42,078 nucleotides of DNA from Actinomycetes bacterium (GTDB taxonomy: Bacteria > Actinomycetota > Acidimicrobiia > Acidimicrobiales > Palsa-688): positions 1-42,078 of the forward strand of contig JAKAQB010000025.1 of NCBI GenBank assembly GCA_021811865.1, written 5' to 3'. Shown one piece after another: positions 6,980 to 15,147 of the stretch; the stretch's first letter is position 1, and each line of letters starts with the position of its first letter. The position numbers were made by a program, and so were the translations under genes. The notes below the pieces were generated by a model. It did not search any database and had not been told where the DNA came from. It saw only the letters and a program-made list of their open reading frames with translations.

Positions 6980-7549
6980 ACGCACCGCCGCTGCGCTATG
7001 GCCGCCCCAACGGCGCGTTCCCGTTGAGCGACGGGAACTACCTCGTCAAGATCACCGAGATCAACGGCGACTGGGTGGACGAGGTCACGCTGTCGGGCAG
7101 GGTCCTCTGGTCGACGCATCCGCCTGGCTGCGTCGCCTGCCCCTCGGACACCAACGAGGTATCCCGGGCGTCTACCTCACGGTCGACTACTCCACGCCGG
7201 GCCAGATCGTGGAGTTCGACCGGCAGGGGCGGCTGCTCTGGCGCTACGACCCCGCGAGCGGTCCGGAGGCGCTCAACCAGCCGTCGCTGTGTGAGCCGAT
7301 CTCGACCATCGGTGACATCCCGTGCAAGGACGACCACAACGACCGGATGATCGTCGTCGATCTCGCACCAACCGGATCGTCTGGCAGTACGGCCACGACG
7401 GCGCCGCCGGCAGCAGGCCGGGCTACCTGGACGACCCCGACGGCGTCGACCTCGCGCCGCCCTACTCGCTGCTCATGCGCCACTCGGCGACGGTGGGGCT
7501 ACCGAGCCTCACGTGCGCGCCCGGCCGGCTGAGCAGTCCGGCCGGCTGA
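6980..7549 (+). pseudogene. Secreted beta-propeller-like protein, decayed
   Basis: Three overlapping frames must be joined to recover the protein. The first gives SDGNYLVKITEINGDWVDEV and SGRVLWSTHPPG. A shift near 7160 leads to GVYLTVDYSTPGQIVEFDRQ, GRLLWRYDPASG and DRMIVVD. A second shift near 7365 leads to NRIVWQYGHDGAAGSRPGYL. The repeated pattern of G.(I/L)VW.Y and (V/E)D strands resembles PQQ- or NHL-type propeller proteins. The N-terminus is missing at the palindrome. Two frameshifts and the lost 5' end mean no product is expected. Confidence 0.6.
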
Positions 7550-7554
7550 GCAGT
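7521..7554. repeat. 17-base tandem duplication
   Basis: CCGGCCGGCTGAGCAGT occurs twice back to back at the tail of the beta-propeller pseudogene. It looks like a simple slippage duplication. Confidence 0.7.
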
Positions 7555-7557
7555 CCG

Positions 7558-7836
7558 TCAGCGCTCGCCGCGCTCGGCCGCGAGCTCCTCGAGCAGCTCC
7601 TCGCCCGACACCACCGAGTCGGCGAAGTGGTCGTGCATCCAGGCGAGATGCCGCTCGCGGCTGTCCACGATCCGGACCCGGTCCCACTCGGGGATCTGCT
7701 GTTGGCGGACGTGCTCGGCCATCAGTGCCGGATCGACCTCGAGGCCCTCGCCCGGCCGCTCCACGACGACCTCGGTCACCCGCCGCGCCTCCGGCCGGTC
7801 GTCGCCGCCCTGTCGATCGCGAGTCTCCGGAGCCAC
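7558..7836 (-). CDS. Small protein coupled to the FAD oxidase gene
   Basis: A 92-residue protein starting with GTG one base after the stop codon of the upstream oxidase gene (TGA C GTG), so it is probably translated by coupling. It is rich in Glu and Arg. The middle segment reads VRQQQIPEWDRVRIVDSRER and the C-terminus HDHFADSVVSGEELLEELAA. No signal peptide or membrane segment is seen. I do not recognise the family. Position suggests an accessory role for the GlcF/GlcD pair, but this is inference. Confidence 0.6.
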   Translation of the reverse strand: MAPETRDRQGGDDRPEARRVTEVVVERPGEGLEVDPALMAEHVRQQQIPEWDRVRIVDSRERHLAWMHDHFADSVVSGEELLEELAAERGER

Positions 7837-7837
7837 G

Positions 7838-9340
7838 TCAGCCCTCGTACGCGGAGTCGAGCCCGTACTTGCCGGGATTCATCACGTTGTTCGGGTCGAG
7901 CGCCAGCTTGACGGCCTTCATCACCTCGTAGCCACCTCCGAGTTCCTCAGGAACGAGGTCGACCTCGCCCTCGCGGCACGACCCGTGGCAAGCGCTGATC
8001 GAGCCGCCGTGGCGCAGCGCGATCGCGGCGATCTCCCGCTTGGCGTCGACCCACGCCGCCCACGTCTCATCGTCCCAGCCTTGCTCGAGGATCCCAACGT
8101 CGATCTCGGTCAGGTAGTCGCCGCCTGGCCGGAACGCGCCGTTGGTATAAGCGAACATCCCCCAGTCGTCGAAGATGTCGTGGCGCTCTCGCAGGGCCGA
8201 GACGACAGCGTGCCACTCCTCGCTCACGGCCGGCAGCGCCGAGTGCGTGATGGCGGCGTCCTCGCAGTGCCAGCTCATGATGGCGACCTGGCCGTCTCTC
8301 GTGCGGCCGTGGAGGGGGGTCGCGTACCGGTCGTGGCGAGAGGCCCAGTCCCCCTGGCTGACCTCGTCGCCGAGGTAGCGCCCGCCCGAGTCGAGGCCGA
8401 GTCGCAGCAGCCGCTTCGCCCCGACCCTCACCTCGTCGGCGTTCCCGTAGGAGGCGACGGCGACGACGGCCCGCACGTCGTCGGGAAGCGGGATGTAGGC
8501 TTCGTCGTCGCGCCGCAGGTAGGCAAGCTTCCACTCGTCGAACAGCACGACGCCGGCGAGCGTCGCCACGCCCGAGCGGGTGAGGTCGCCCGTCGCCCGC
8601 CAGGCAGCCGGGTAGTCCGGGTAAGCAAAGAACGCCGAGAACTCGGCCTCGGGTCGCGCGACGAGCTCGAGGGTCGCCTCGGTGACGATGCCGAGCGTGC
8701 CCTGGTGTCCCATGAATAGATGCTTCAGCTGATATCCGCTCGAGGACTTGCGGATCTTGCGTCCGCCGCCGTCGCCGACGCGGATGCGCTCGCCGGTCGG
8801 CAGCACGATCTCGAAGCTGATCACGAGGTCGCGAGTGTGGCCGTAGCGGGCGCCGATCAGCGACCAGCCGCTTGTGCCGATCCGCCCGCCGACGAGCGAG
8901 CACGGGTAGGACGCGGGATCGTCCGGGTAGATGAACCCGTGGCGGCGCAGCTCCTCGGAGAGCTTCAACATGTTGACCCCCGGCTGCACCGTCACCGTAC
9001 GGTCGTCAGGGTCGATCTCGAGGATGCGGTTCATGAGCTTCATGTCGACGAGGATCCCGTGCCGAAGCGGGACGGCACCGTCGGCGAGTCCGGTCCCGCC
9101 CGCGCGAGGGACGACCGGGATCCGCGCCCGGTTGGCGAGCCTCACCACCTCCCTCACCTGTTCGGCGGAGGTGGGCAGAACGACGGCGTCGGGGATGAAC
9201 TCCTCCCAGCGGTGGACCGGGAAGGGAGCCGGGACCCGGGCTCGGTTGAAGCGGGCCGAGCGCCCCGTGAACACATGCTCGGTGCCGCAGATGGCGACGA
9301 GCTCGTCGATCACGCCGCCGTCAAGGGAGGTGAGCGCCAT
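7838..9340 (-). CDS. FAD-linked oxidase/dehydrogenase, GlcD type
   Basis: A 500-residue protein of the vanillyl-alcohol oxidase/PCMH flavoprotein family, which oxidises 2-hydroxy acids such as glycolate, D-lactate or 2-hydroxyglutarate. The FAD-binding half contains VPRAGGTGLADGAVPLRHGI near 75-95, the pyrophosphate-contacting segment, and SLVGGRIGTSGWSLIGARYG. The C-terminus has the typical ALDPNNVMNPGKYGLD. It starts one base after the stop of the Fe-S partner gene, so the two are one transcription unit. The substrate is unknown. Confidence 0.88.
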   Translation of the reverse strand: MALTSLDGGVIDELVAICGTEHVFTGRSARFNRARVPAPFPVHRWEEFIPDAVVLPTSAEQVREVVRLANRARIPVVPRAGGTGLADGAVPLRHGILVDMKLMNRILEIDPDDRTVTVQPGVNMLKLSEELRRHGFIYPDDPASYPCSLVGGRIGTSGWSLIGARYGHTRDLVISFEIVLPTGERIRVGDGGGRKIRKSSSGYQLKHLFMGHQGTLGIVTEATLELVARPEAEFSAFFAYPDYPAAWRATGDLTRSGVATLAGVVLFDEWKLAYLRRDDEAYIPLPDDVRAVVAVASYGNADEVRVGAKRLLRLGLDSGGRYLGDEVSQGDWASRHDRYATPLHGRTRDGQVAIMSWHCEDAAITHSALPAVSEEWHAVVSALRERHDIFDDWGMFAYTNGAFRPGGDYLTEIDVGILEQGWDDETWAAWVDAKREIAAIALRHGGSISACHGSCREGEVDLVPEELGGGYEVMKAVKLALDPNNVMNPGKYGLDSAYEG

Positions 9341-9341
9341 C

Positions 9342-10586
9342 TCAGACCTCGAGTCCTGCAGCCTCGGCGACGATCTCGAGCAGGTCCAACACTTCGATCC
9401 CGCTCGCCTCGCCCTCGGCGCTGAGCGGGCGCTCTGACCACGGGCAGGCTGAGACGAGCGTGTCGGCGCCGACGCCGGCAGCTGCCTCGACGCGCCGTCG
9501 GCTGATCGCCGCGGTGATCTCAGGCCGCTCGATCGACAGGCCGGCCCCGGCGCCCGAGCAGTAGGACCACTGCGTGACCGGGTCGACGTCGATGAAGCGG
9601 ATGCCGGGGATCGCCCGCAGCAGCTCGCGTGGCGAGCGGTGCACGCCGAGCCGCTTGCTCAGCCGGCAGGGGTCGTGGTAGGTGACCGTCCGCTCGACCG
9701 GCACGTCGAGGCGAACCCGTCCCTCGGCGACCAGGTTGGCGACGAGGTCGATGACGAGGACGATCTCGAAGTCGAAGTCCTTGCTGACGACCCTTGGGTA
9801 GACGTCGACGAAGGTCAGGTAGTCGTGGGGGTCGAGGCAGAGGATGCGCCGGGCTCCCGCGTTCCGCCAGTCGCGCACGTTGTGCTCGGCCATCGCCAGT
9901 CCGACGTCCGTGTAGCCCATCTCGTAGGCGGGCCCGCCGCAGCACCACTGCTCTCGCATGAGGCCGAACTCGACGCCCGCCGACTTGAGCAGCAACGCCG
10001 CGGCCCGCGGCACTGAGGTGCGGTAGAACGCCGCCTCGCAATCGCAGAAGAGCACCGTCTCGCCACCGACAGGCAGGTCGAGCCCGACCGCCCACCTGCG
10101 GACCTTGTCCTGCGAGCAGGGCTGGTTCCCGAGCACCGGCTCGTTTCCCCAGCGCGCCGTCAGGTTGTTCCAGCGCTTCCAGCGCGGCTGGTGGATCCCG
10201 CTCTGCACGGCGAGGGTCCGCATCGCCTTCACCACCTCGACGGTCCGCTGGCGGAAGCGGTAGAAGTCGCCGACGAAGAGCGTGTTCGGGCAGCGCAGCT
10301 CGCAGGCGCCGCACATCGTGCAATAGACGTAGTCCTCGGCCACGTCATCGATCCCGAGATGGCCACGCTCCATCGCCACGACGTTGGCGTGGAAAGCCGT
10401 CGGAGAGTGGACCTCGTCTCGCGTGACCTGCACGACAGGACAGACCTCCCGGCAGAACTTGTGCCCGGAGCTGAAGCAGTTGTACGCGGCCTCGCGCCAC
10501 TCCGCGACCAGGTCGCTGCTCGCCGGCGAGTGACCGGCTCCATTACCTGCACCGCCGCTGAAGGACACGTCTGTCTCGGTCACCAC
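9342..10586 (-). CDS. Fe-S oxidoreductase, GlcF/CCG-domain type
   Basis: About 414 residues if it starts at GTG 10586. That start has the ribosome site AGGAAGG five bases upstream; a TTG at 10616 would add ten residues but lacks such a site. Two cysteine groups near the N-terminus should hold Fe-S clusters: C37-x7-C45-x3-C49, and the classic CTMCGACELRCP at 89-100. The C-terminal half has the CCG-domain signatures WCCGGPAYEMGY and YHDPCRLSKRLGVHRSPREL. It would pass electrons from the neighbouring flavoprotein to the respiratory chain. Confidence 0.88.
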   Translation of the reverse strand: MVTETDVSFSGGAGNGAGHSPASSDLVAEWREAAYNCFSSGHKFCREVCPVVQVTRDEVHSPTAFHANVVAMERGHLGIDDVAEDYVYCTMCGACELRCPNTLFVGDFYRFRQRTVEVVKAMRTLAVQSGIHQPRWKRWNNLTARWGNEPVLGNQPCSQDKVRRWAVGLDLPVGGETVLFCDCEAAFYRTSVPRAAALLLKSAGVEFGLMREQWCCGGPAYEMGYTDVGLAMAEHNVRDWRNAGARRILCLDPHDYLTFVDVYPRVVSKDFDFEIVLVIDLVANLVAEGRVRLDVPVERTVTYHDPCRLSKRLGVHRSPRELLRAIPGIRFIDVDPVTQWSYCSGAGAGLSIERPEITAAISRRRVEAAAGVGADTLVSACPWSERPLSAEGEASGIEVLDLLEIVAEAAGLEV

Positions 10587-10604
10587 GCTCGCCTTCCTGC
10601 TATG

Positions 10605-10634
10605 GTTGGGGGCCAACTCAACATATAAGGTTGA
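10605..10634. promoter_or_regulatory. Divergent operator between glcF-like and gntR genes
   Basis: Two inverted repeats lie side by side: GTTGG-N3-CCAAC (10605-10617) and TCAAC-N7-GTTGA (10618-10634). TATAAG (10624-10629) is a possible -10 for the regulator gene. The repeats fit sites for the GntR protein encoded next door, which could control both directions. Confidence 0.5.
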
Positions 10635-10641
10635 ACGTTAG

Positions 10642-11478
10642 ATGTCAACACTGGAGCCCGGCCCGTTGAGCGGTCACCTTCGAAGGTCTTCGTTCGAGGC
10701 GGCACAAGACCACGTGCTCGCGTCGGCAGAGGACGACCCGCTCGGGACTGCTCGCGCCGCGCTACTCTCGCGCATCGGCGGAGAGACGCTCGTCGAGGTG
10801 GCGGTGCGGCGTCTCGGCGAGGCGATCGGGCTCGGACTGCTCGAGGTGGGCGAGCGGCTGCCTCCGGAGGCAGAGCTCGCCGAACGGCTCGGGCTGGCGA
10901 CGATGACCCTGCGCGAGGCGCTTGCCATCCTCCGGCGCGCCGGCTATCTCGAGACCAGACGGGGACGGGGCGGAGGCACCTTCGTGCGCCGGGCGGTGCC
11001 ACCGCCGACGAGCGCCGAGGCGCGCCACCGCCTTGAGCGCCTTACCGTCGACCACCTGCGCGACCTGTGCGAGTTTCGCGTCGTGATCGAGGGCGCGGCC
11101 GCGGCGCGTGCAGCCGAGCGAGCCGGCGACGCGGAGTTCGCCGAGCTACGCAGCCTCGTGCGCCGCATGGACCGCCCACGCTCGTACGCCGAGTTCCGCC
11201 GCGCCGACAGCCGTTTCCACCTGCTCCTCGCGAGCGCGGCGCGTTCCCCCCATCTCGCCGCTGCCGAGGCGTCGATCCAGTCGGAGCTGCGCGACCTGCT
11301 CGCCCTCATCCCCCATCCAGCGGCGGCGCTTCGAGTCTCGAACGGCCAGCACGCGACGATCACCGAGGCGATCGCGCTGCGAGACGCCCACCTCGCTCGC
11401 AGCGCCACTGAGCGGCATGTCGTGGGCACCGGCGACTTCCTCATCGGGCTTCGGCTCGGCAAGCTCGGTGGACGATGA
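10642..11478 (+). CDS. GntR-family regulator (FadR/FCD subfamily)
   Basis: A 278-residue protein. A winged helix-turn-helix spans about 50-115: LLEVGERLPPEAELAERLGL, then TLREALAILRRAGYLETRRG. An FCD ligand-binding domain follows from about 130, with LCEFRVVIEGAAAARAAERA and the histidine-bearing segments RFHLLLASAARSPHL and NGQHATITEAI that bind a metal and an organic acid in this family. The N-terminal 48 residues are an unassigned extension. It is divergent from the GlcF/GlcD genes, so a hydroxy-acid inducer for them is the natural guess. Its stop overlaps the next gene start (ATGA). Confidence 0.9.
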   Translation: MSTLEPGPLSGHLRRSSFEAAQDHVLASAEDDPLGTARAALLSRIGGETLVEVAVRRLGEAIGLGLLEVGERLPPEAELAERLGLATMTLREALAILRRAGYLETRRGRGGGTFVRRAVPPPTSAEARHRLERLTVDHLRDLCEFRVVIEGAAAARAAERAGDAEFAELRSLVRRMDRPRSYAEFRRADSRFHLLLASAARSPHLAAAEASIQSELRDLLALIPHPAAALRVSNGQHATITEAIALRDAHLARSATERHVVGTGDFLIGLRLGKLGGR

Positions 11479-12266
11479 GCGGGCCGGGTCGCAGGCCGCT
11501 CGTCGGCATCTCGCTCGGCTACCGCGACTTCGACGACTACCTTGCGGTCGGGTTTCATCGCCCGATCGTGCGCGCTGGCGGCGTCGCCGTGACGATCCCT
11601 CGTCTCGAGGAGGGCCTTCAGGACATCCTCGAGCGCTGCGACGGCCTCATGCTGGCCGGCGGCCACGACATCTCCCCTGAGCACTATCGGCAACGTCCCC
11701 ATGCGCTGCTCGGCAAGACCGACCCCCACCGCGACCGGTTCGAGCTCGACCTCGTTCGGCGGGCGATCGATCAACGCATTCCGGTAATCGGCGTCTGCCG
11801 GGGGATCCAGGTCCTCAACGTCGCCTTTGGCGGCACGTTAGTTCAGGACGTGAGCCTCGTCCCGGAGTGGGCCGACCACCCGAGCGACCCAACCTGGAGC
11901 ATCTGGAGGACGGTCGAGCGGGCGTCGCTGGAGGACGGCGAGCTGCCGGCCCACCCGCGTCATCCGATCGAGATCGAGCACGGCAGCCTTCTTCACGCCG
12001 CGCTCGGCACGACCCGAACCGATGTGAGCAGCTTCCACCACCAGGCGGTCGACACGGTGGCTGCCGGCCTTCGCGTCACGGCGCGCGCTCCCGACGGGCT
12101 CGTCGAGGCCCTCGAGGCCGAGGGCAGCTTCGTGCTCGGCATGCAGTGCGAGCTGCACGAGGACTGGCGCGTCCGGCCCGAGCTGCTCGCCGTGTTCGAG
12201 AGCTTCGTCGCCGCGGCGGCCGGCCGTGCTGCCCGGCGACGGGCACCCGAGAGGACGCGGGCCTGA
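11475..12266 (+). CDS. Class I glutamine amidotransferase-like hydrolase (PuuD/peptidase C26 family)
   Basis: A 263-residue protein. PuuD removes glutamate from gamma-glutamyl-GABA in putrescine breakdown; relatives act on other gamma-glutamyl compounds. The oxyanion-loop and nucleophile parts are normal: LMLAGGHDISPEHY at 59-71 and GVCRGIQVLN at 106-115 with Cys108. The conserved FHHQAVD is at 187-193. The last triad motif is odd: the family GMQWHPE is replaced by GMQCELHE at 222-229, so the usual His position holds Glu226 and the usual Glu position holds His228. It may be active through a shifted LHE or have lost activity. It is translationally coupled to the GntR gene. Confidence 0.82.
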   Translation: MSGPGRRPLVGISLGYRDFDDYLAVGFHRPIVRAGGVAVTIPRLEEGLQDILERCDGLMLAGGHDISPEHYRQRPHALLGKTDPHRDRFELDLVRRAIDQRIPVIGVCRGIQVLNVAFGGTLVQDVSLVPEWADHPSDPTWSIWRTVERASLEDGELPAHPRHPIEIEHGSLLHAALGTTRTDVSSFHHQAVDTVAAGLRVTARAPDGLVEALEAEGSFVLGMQCELHEDWRVRPELLAVFESFVAAAAGRAARRRAPERTRA

Positions 12267-12476
12267 GCGCGTCTTGACCGTCCCGTCGGCGCCGGCTGCA
12301 CGCCGCCGCGGCGGCCGGAAGCCCTCCGGCGGTGGCCGGTGCTGGAGGAGCTCGGGATGACCCCCTTGTCGTAGCGGGACTCGTGGACGCGTTGGCGTTC
12401 GTGGTCAAGGTGGAAGTGCCAGTAGTCGTCGAAGTCGCTGTTCGTGTGTACCGCCCGTAGCTCAGGTTGAGCTTAG
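12267..12476. other. Gene debris
   Basis: No intact gene is seen. On the minus strand at about 12345-12465 one frame reads LRAVHTNSDFDDYWHFHLDH followed by ERQRVHESRYDKGVIP. This looks like a real protein tail and reminds me of transposase C-termini, but I cannot name the family. It opens right after a stop and has no start, so it is a fragment. Confidence 0.3.
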
Positions 12477-12796
12477 TCAAGCGGCCACCCAGCAAGCGTC
12501 GACGAATGAGCTGACGCCTTCGAGCAGGGCGATCCGCGGGCCTGATTGCATCGGGGTGTAGGAGGACTCGCTGGCGAGCATGCCCAGGTAGGTGTCCCGG
12601 TCGTAGCTGGACACCAGGGAAAGGCGCTGACGGTCGGTGCCTCGAACCATCCGGACACGTCGAGCGGCTCAGCGAGGTTGCGGTCGGTGCGCGCCCACGC
12701 GGCGGCCATGTCACCGCTGCCGGCGGCGCGCTCGACGACCTCGCCGGCAGTCGGAGACATCCAGTCGCTGATCGCCGGGGTGTACTCGGACCGCAT
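12477..12796 (-). pseudogene. Possible SAM-dependent methyltransferase C-terminal fragment
   Basis: The first frame, from 12796, reads RSEYTPAISDWMSPTAGEVV and later EPLDVSGWFEAPTVSAFP. A frameshift near 12617 moves the reading to LVSSYDRDTYLGMLASESSY and GPRIALLEGVSSFVDACW, ending at TGA 12479-12477. The spacing of a cytosolic strand, a YLGML helix and a final VDA helix resembles the tail of class I SAM methyltransferases that follow a type-11 domain. The methyl-donor binding domain is missing, and the frame is broken. Confidence 0.4.
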
Positions 12797-12843
12797 GGTG
12801 GGCCGTGGCCCAAGCGAAGGATGCCAGCCGGGCCACCGAAGCG

Positions 12844-14010
12844 CTAACCGGGAGGTGCCCCGGGGCAGGTGCCGACGATGGGGACCGCCGGTCCAGCGGT
12901 CAGTGAGCTGACGCCGGCTACATTCGCGCCAGCCTGCAGGCTGTCACCGTGTGCCCCGTTGGCGAGGTAGCGGTCCCAGAAGGTGAGGGTGGTCCTCGCG
13001 ACGATCTGGCGGTAGACCGGCGCCTCGGGGGGGTTGGGGTCGGGGTAGGTGGCGGCCACGGCCGGGTTGACGTACGGGTCGTGGTGGCCGGCGCCGATCA
13101 GGTCGAGGTAGTACCGGGGGGCGGGTGCGGCATCGTAGATCTGCTCGCTGCAGGCCGGCGGGTTGATGGTGTCCTGGTCGCCCTGGACGACGAGCAGGGG
13201 GATGGCAGGACCTGTGCCGTAGCTGCCGCCGAACCAGGTGAGCTCCGCCCCCGAGAGCACCTCGGCGGCGACGACGCCGTTGATCCGGCAACAGCTGTTG
13301 GCAATGGCCGCGTCGGTCACATCTCCCCCGTCTGAGTGACCGGCGAGGCCGACGCGGTCCTCCACCATGCCTTGCAGGAGGGGATCGGGCGAGGCGGAGG
13401 AGCCGTCGGCGATCAACTCGGCCACGACGGCCCGCAGGTCGGCGGGGTGGTTGACGATGTCGGCCCTGTTGAGCCCGCCGGCCACGCCGGGCGACGTGAA
13501 CGGGTACGACGGAGCAGCCACGACGAACCCACCGGCCGCCCAGGACGCCAGCAGGTCGCTGTAGGCCTGGGGGGCGATGGCAAAACCCTGGGAGAAGACG
13601 ATGAGCGGCCATCCGCCCGGTCGCCGTCGACCTGCCGCGCCCGGGCCGCCGTGTGACGCCGGGTACCACAGCAGGGTGGGAAGGCTGCGGGCACCGTCGG
13701 TGAGGGTCAGCGATGCCGTCCCGACGGGGTACGGCGGCCGCACCTGCGGAGCCCTTCGATGCGCCGGCGTGGTGGGCGGGGTGCTCGTGTGGGACCCGAC
13801 CGACGCGGCGGTTGACTGACCGGTCCCCGTTCCCGTGGGCGACAGGGACGGCCGGCTGCTCCGGCCAGCCGAAGCCCGCCCGCTACCCCCGGACGCCCAT
13901 GCGACCACGGCGGCGGCCACAACCGCCACCACCAACATCACCATCGCCTCGCCCGTCCAGCGGCGGCGAGGGCGGCGGGCGGCGCGCACTCCACGCTCGA
14001 CGCTTCGCAT
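12844..14010 (-). CDS. Membrane-anchored alpha/beta hydrolase (lipase/PAF-acetylhydrolase-like)
   Basis: A 388-residue protein. A basic N-terminus and a hydrophobic helix at about 22-40 form a signal anchor. A Ser/Thr/Pro-rich linker follows (45-95), so the enzyme domain is outside the cell. The fold signatures are WPLIVFSQGFA near 134-144 (oxyanion strand), the nucleophile elbow GLAGHSDGGD with Ser226, the acid Asp280 in VVQGDQDTINP and the His in IGAGHHDPY (309 or 310). Paired cysteines (Cys240/241) may form disulfides. The likely reaction is ester hydrolysis; the substrate is unknown. Confidence 0.82.
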   Translation of the reverse strand: MRSVERGVRAARRPRRRWTGEAMVMLVVAVVAAAVVAWASGGSGRASAGRSSRPSLSPTGTGTGQSTAASVGSHTSTPPTTPAHRRAPQVRPPYPVGTASLTLTDGARSLPTLLWYPASHGGPGAAGRRRPGGWPLIVFSQGFAIAPQAYSDLLASWAAGGFVVAAPSYPFTSPGVAGGLNRADIVNHPADLRAVVAELIADGSSASPDPLLQGMVEDRVGLAGHSDGGDVTDAAIANSCCRINGVVAAEVLSGAELTWFGGSYGTGPAIPLLVVQGDQDTINPPACSEQIYDAAPAPRYYLDLIGAGHHDPYVNPAVAATYPDPNPPEAPVYRQIVARTTLTFWDRYLANGAHGDSLQAGANVAGVSSLTAGPAVPIVGTCPGAPPG

Positions 14011-14089
14011 CCGGGTCTGGACGCTACCTGCTGGCCAGCCCCGGGACGGCTCACCCGCTCCGACCGGCCGCCACAGCGGTGCTAGCCCC

Positions 14090-15121
14090 TCAGGTGACCA
14101 GCGCCCGAGCCCAGGAGATGCCGACGGCCCGGGCGAGGGAGGCCAGGAGGGCCGCTGCCCACACCACCGGCAGTGCCCACCAAGCGACGATCCCGCCGCG
14201 GGCGAGGGCGGCGACGGCGCCGAGGCCGATCACGACGGCGGCGGCGATGCTCCAGTCGTCACCGACGATGAAGTCCCACCAGAACAGGCCAAACCCCCGG
14301 AGGGCCCGCCGGGCGGGTGCGAGCGCACCGGCGGGCGGTACCGGCGCCGATCCGGTCCCCGGGGTGGTACCCGTAGGGGCCGGCGCCGAACGCACGGACC
14401 GCAGAGCCCGGGCCACGGCCATGGCCAGCACGGCGATCGCCGGGATGAGCCAGAGCAGGCTGGCGTCGGTGCCTGGCCAGTGGGCGCCGGCGCCTTCGGC
14501 GCCCCAGAACGTGCCGAAGCTCGAGAGGAGCACGCCGACGGCGAACTTGATGGTGTTCTCCGGCACCCGGGCGAGCGGGGCCCGGACAGCGAGAGCGACG
14601 GCTACCACGGCGGCGATCGCGGTCACGGCCGCCAGCGCCGCGAGGGGTATCCGCCCGGCGTTGGCGCCGAAGGTCACGACGATGAAGACCACCTCGAGCC
14701 CCTCGAGCACCACCGCCTTGAACGACAGCGTGAAGGCGTAGGCGTCATCACCCATCGCGCCCCGGCGGCCGGCGTCGCCGCGGGCGGCGCGTGCCTCGGC
14801 GAGGTGCTTGTCATAGAGGCTGGCTTCGTCGTGGAGCGACTTGTGGCCCGACGCCCGCAGGATCGCCTTGCGGAGCCATCCGAGGCCGAAGACCAGCAAC
14901 AGGCCGCCCACCACGAGACGGAGGGAGCCGAGCGGGATCGAGGAGATGGCCGGCCCGAGGGCGGCGACGACGGCGGCGAGGACGATGATCCCGGCCAGGA
15001 CGCCGCGCCACGCCGAGCTCCAGCTGCGGGTCACGCCGGCGGCCAGCACGACCGTCGTAGCCTCGACCGCCTCGACGGCGCAGGCCAGGAAGGCAGCGGC
15101 GAAGAGAAGGGCTCCCGTCAT
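14090..15121 (-). CDS. Polytopic membrane protein, COG4280-like
   Basis: A 343-residue protein with about eight to nine hydrophobic segments. The first helix contains ACAVEAVEATTVVLAAG. The segment after a charged cytosolic loop (about 85-130) contains KAVVLEGLEVVFIVVTFGAN. These two Glu-x-x-Glu-type motifs in facing helices recall cation transporters such as FTR1 or UPF0016, so metal transport is possible but unproven. The C-terminal 100 residues add a Pro/Ala-rich loop and two more helices with FGLFWWDFIVGDDWS. It starts with ATG 7 bases after a TAGAAT box, so it is probably leaderless. Confidence 0.7.
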   Translation of the reverse strand: MTGALLFAAAFLACAVEAVEATTVVLAAGVTRSWSSAWRGVLAGIIVLAAVVAALGPAISSIPLGSLRLVVGGLLLVFGLGWLRKAILRASGHKSLHDEASLYDKHLAEARAARGDAGRRGAMGDDAYAFTLSFKAVVLEGLEVVFIVVTFGANAGRIPLAALAAVTAIAAVVAVALAVRAPLARVPENTIKFAVGVLLSSFGTFWGAEGAGAHWPGTDASLLWLIPAIAVLAMAVARALRSVRSAPAPTGTTPGTGSAPVPPAGALAPARRALRGFGLFWWDFIVGDDWSIAAAVVIGLGAVAALARGGIVAWWALPVVWAAALLASLARAVGISWARALVT

Positions 15122-15128
15122 TGCTTTG

Positions 15129-15146
15129 ATTCTAACAGCCGTTAGA
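15129..15146 (-). promoter_or_regulatory. Leaderless promoter with overlapping inverted repeat
   Basis: TAGAAT (15134-15129, minus strand) ends 7 bases before the ATG at 15121. TCTAAC-N4-GTTAGA (15131-15146) is an inverted repeat covering most of that -10 box, so a bound repressor would shut the gene off. The repeat could also act as a weak terminator for the ClpP-like gene that ends at 15148. Confidence 0.55.
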
Positions 15147-15147
15147 T

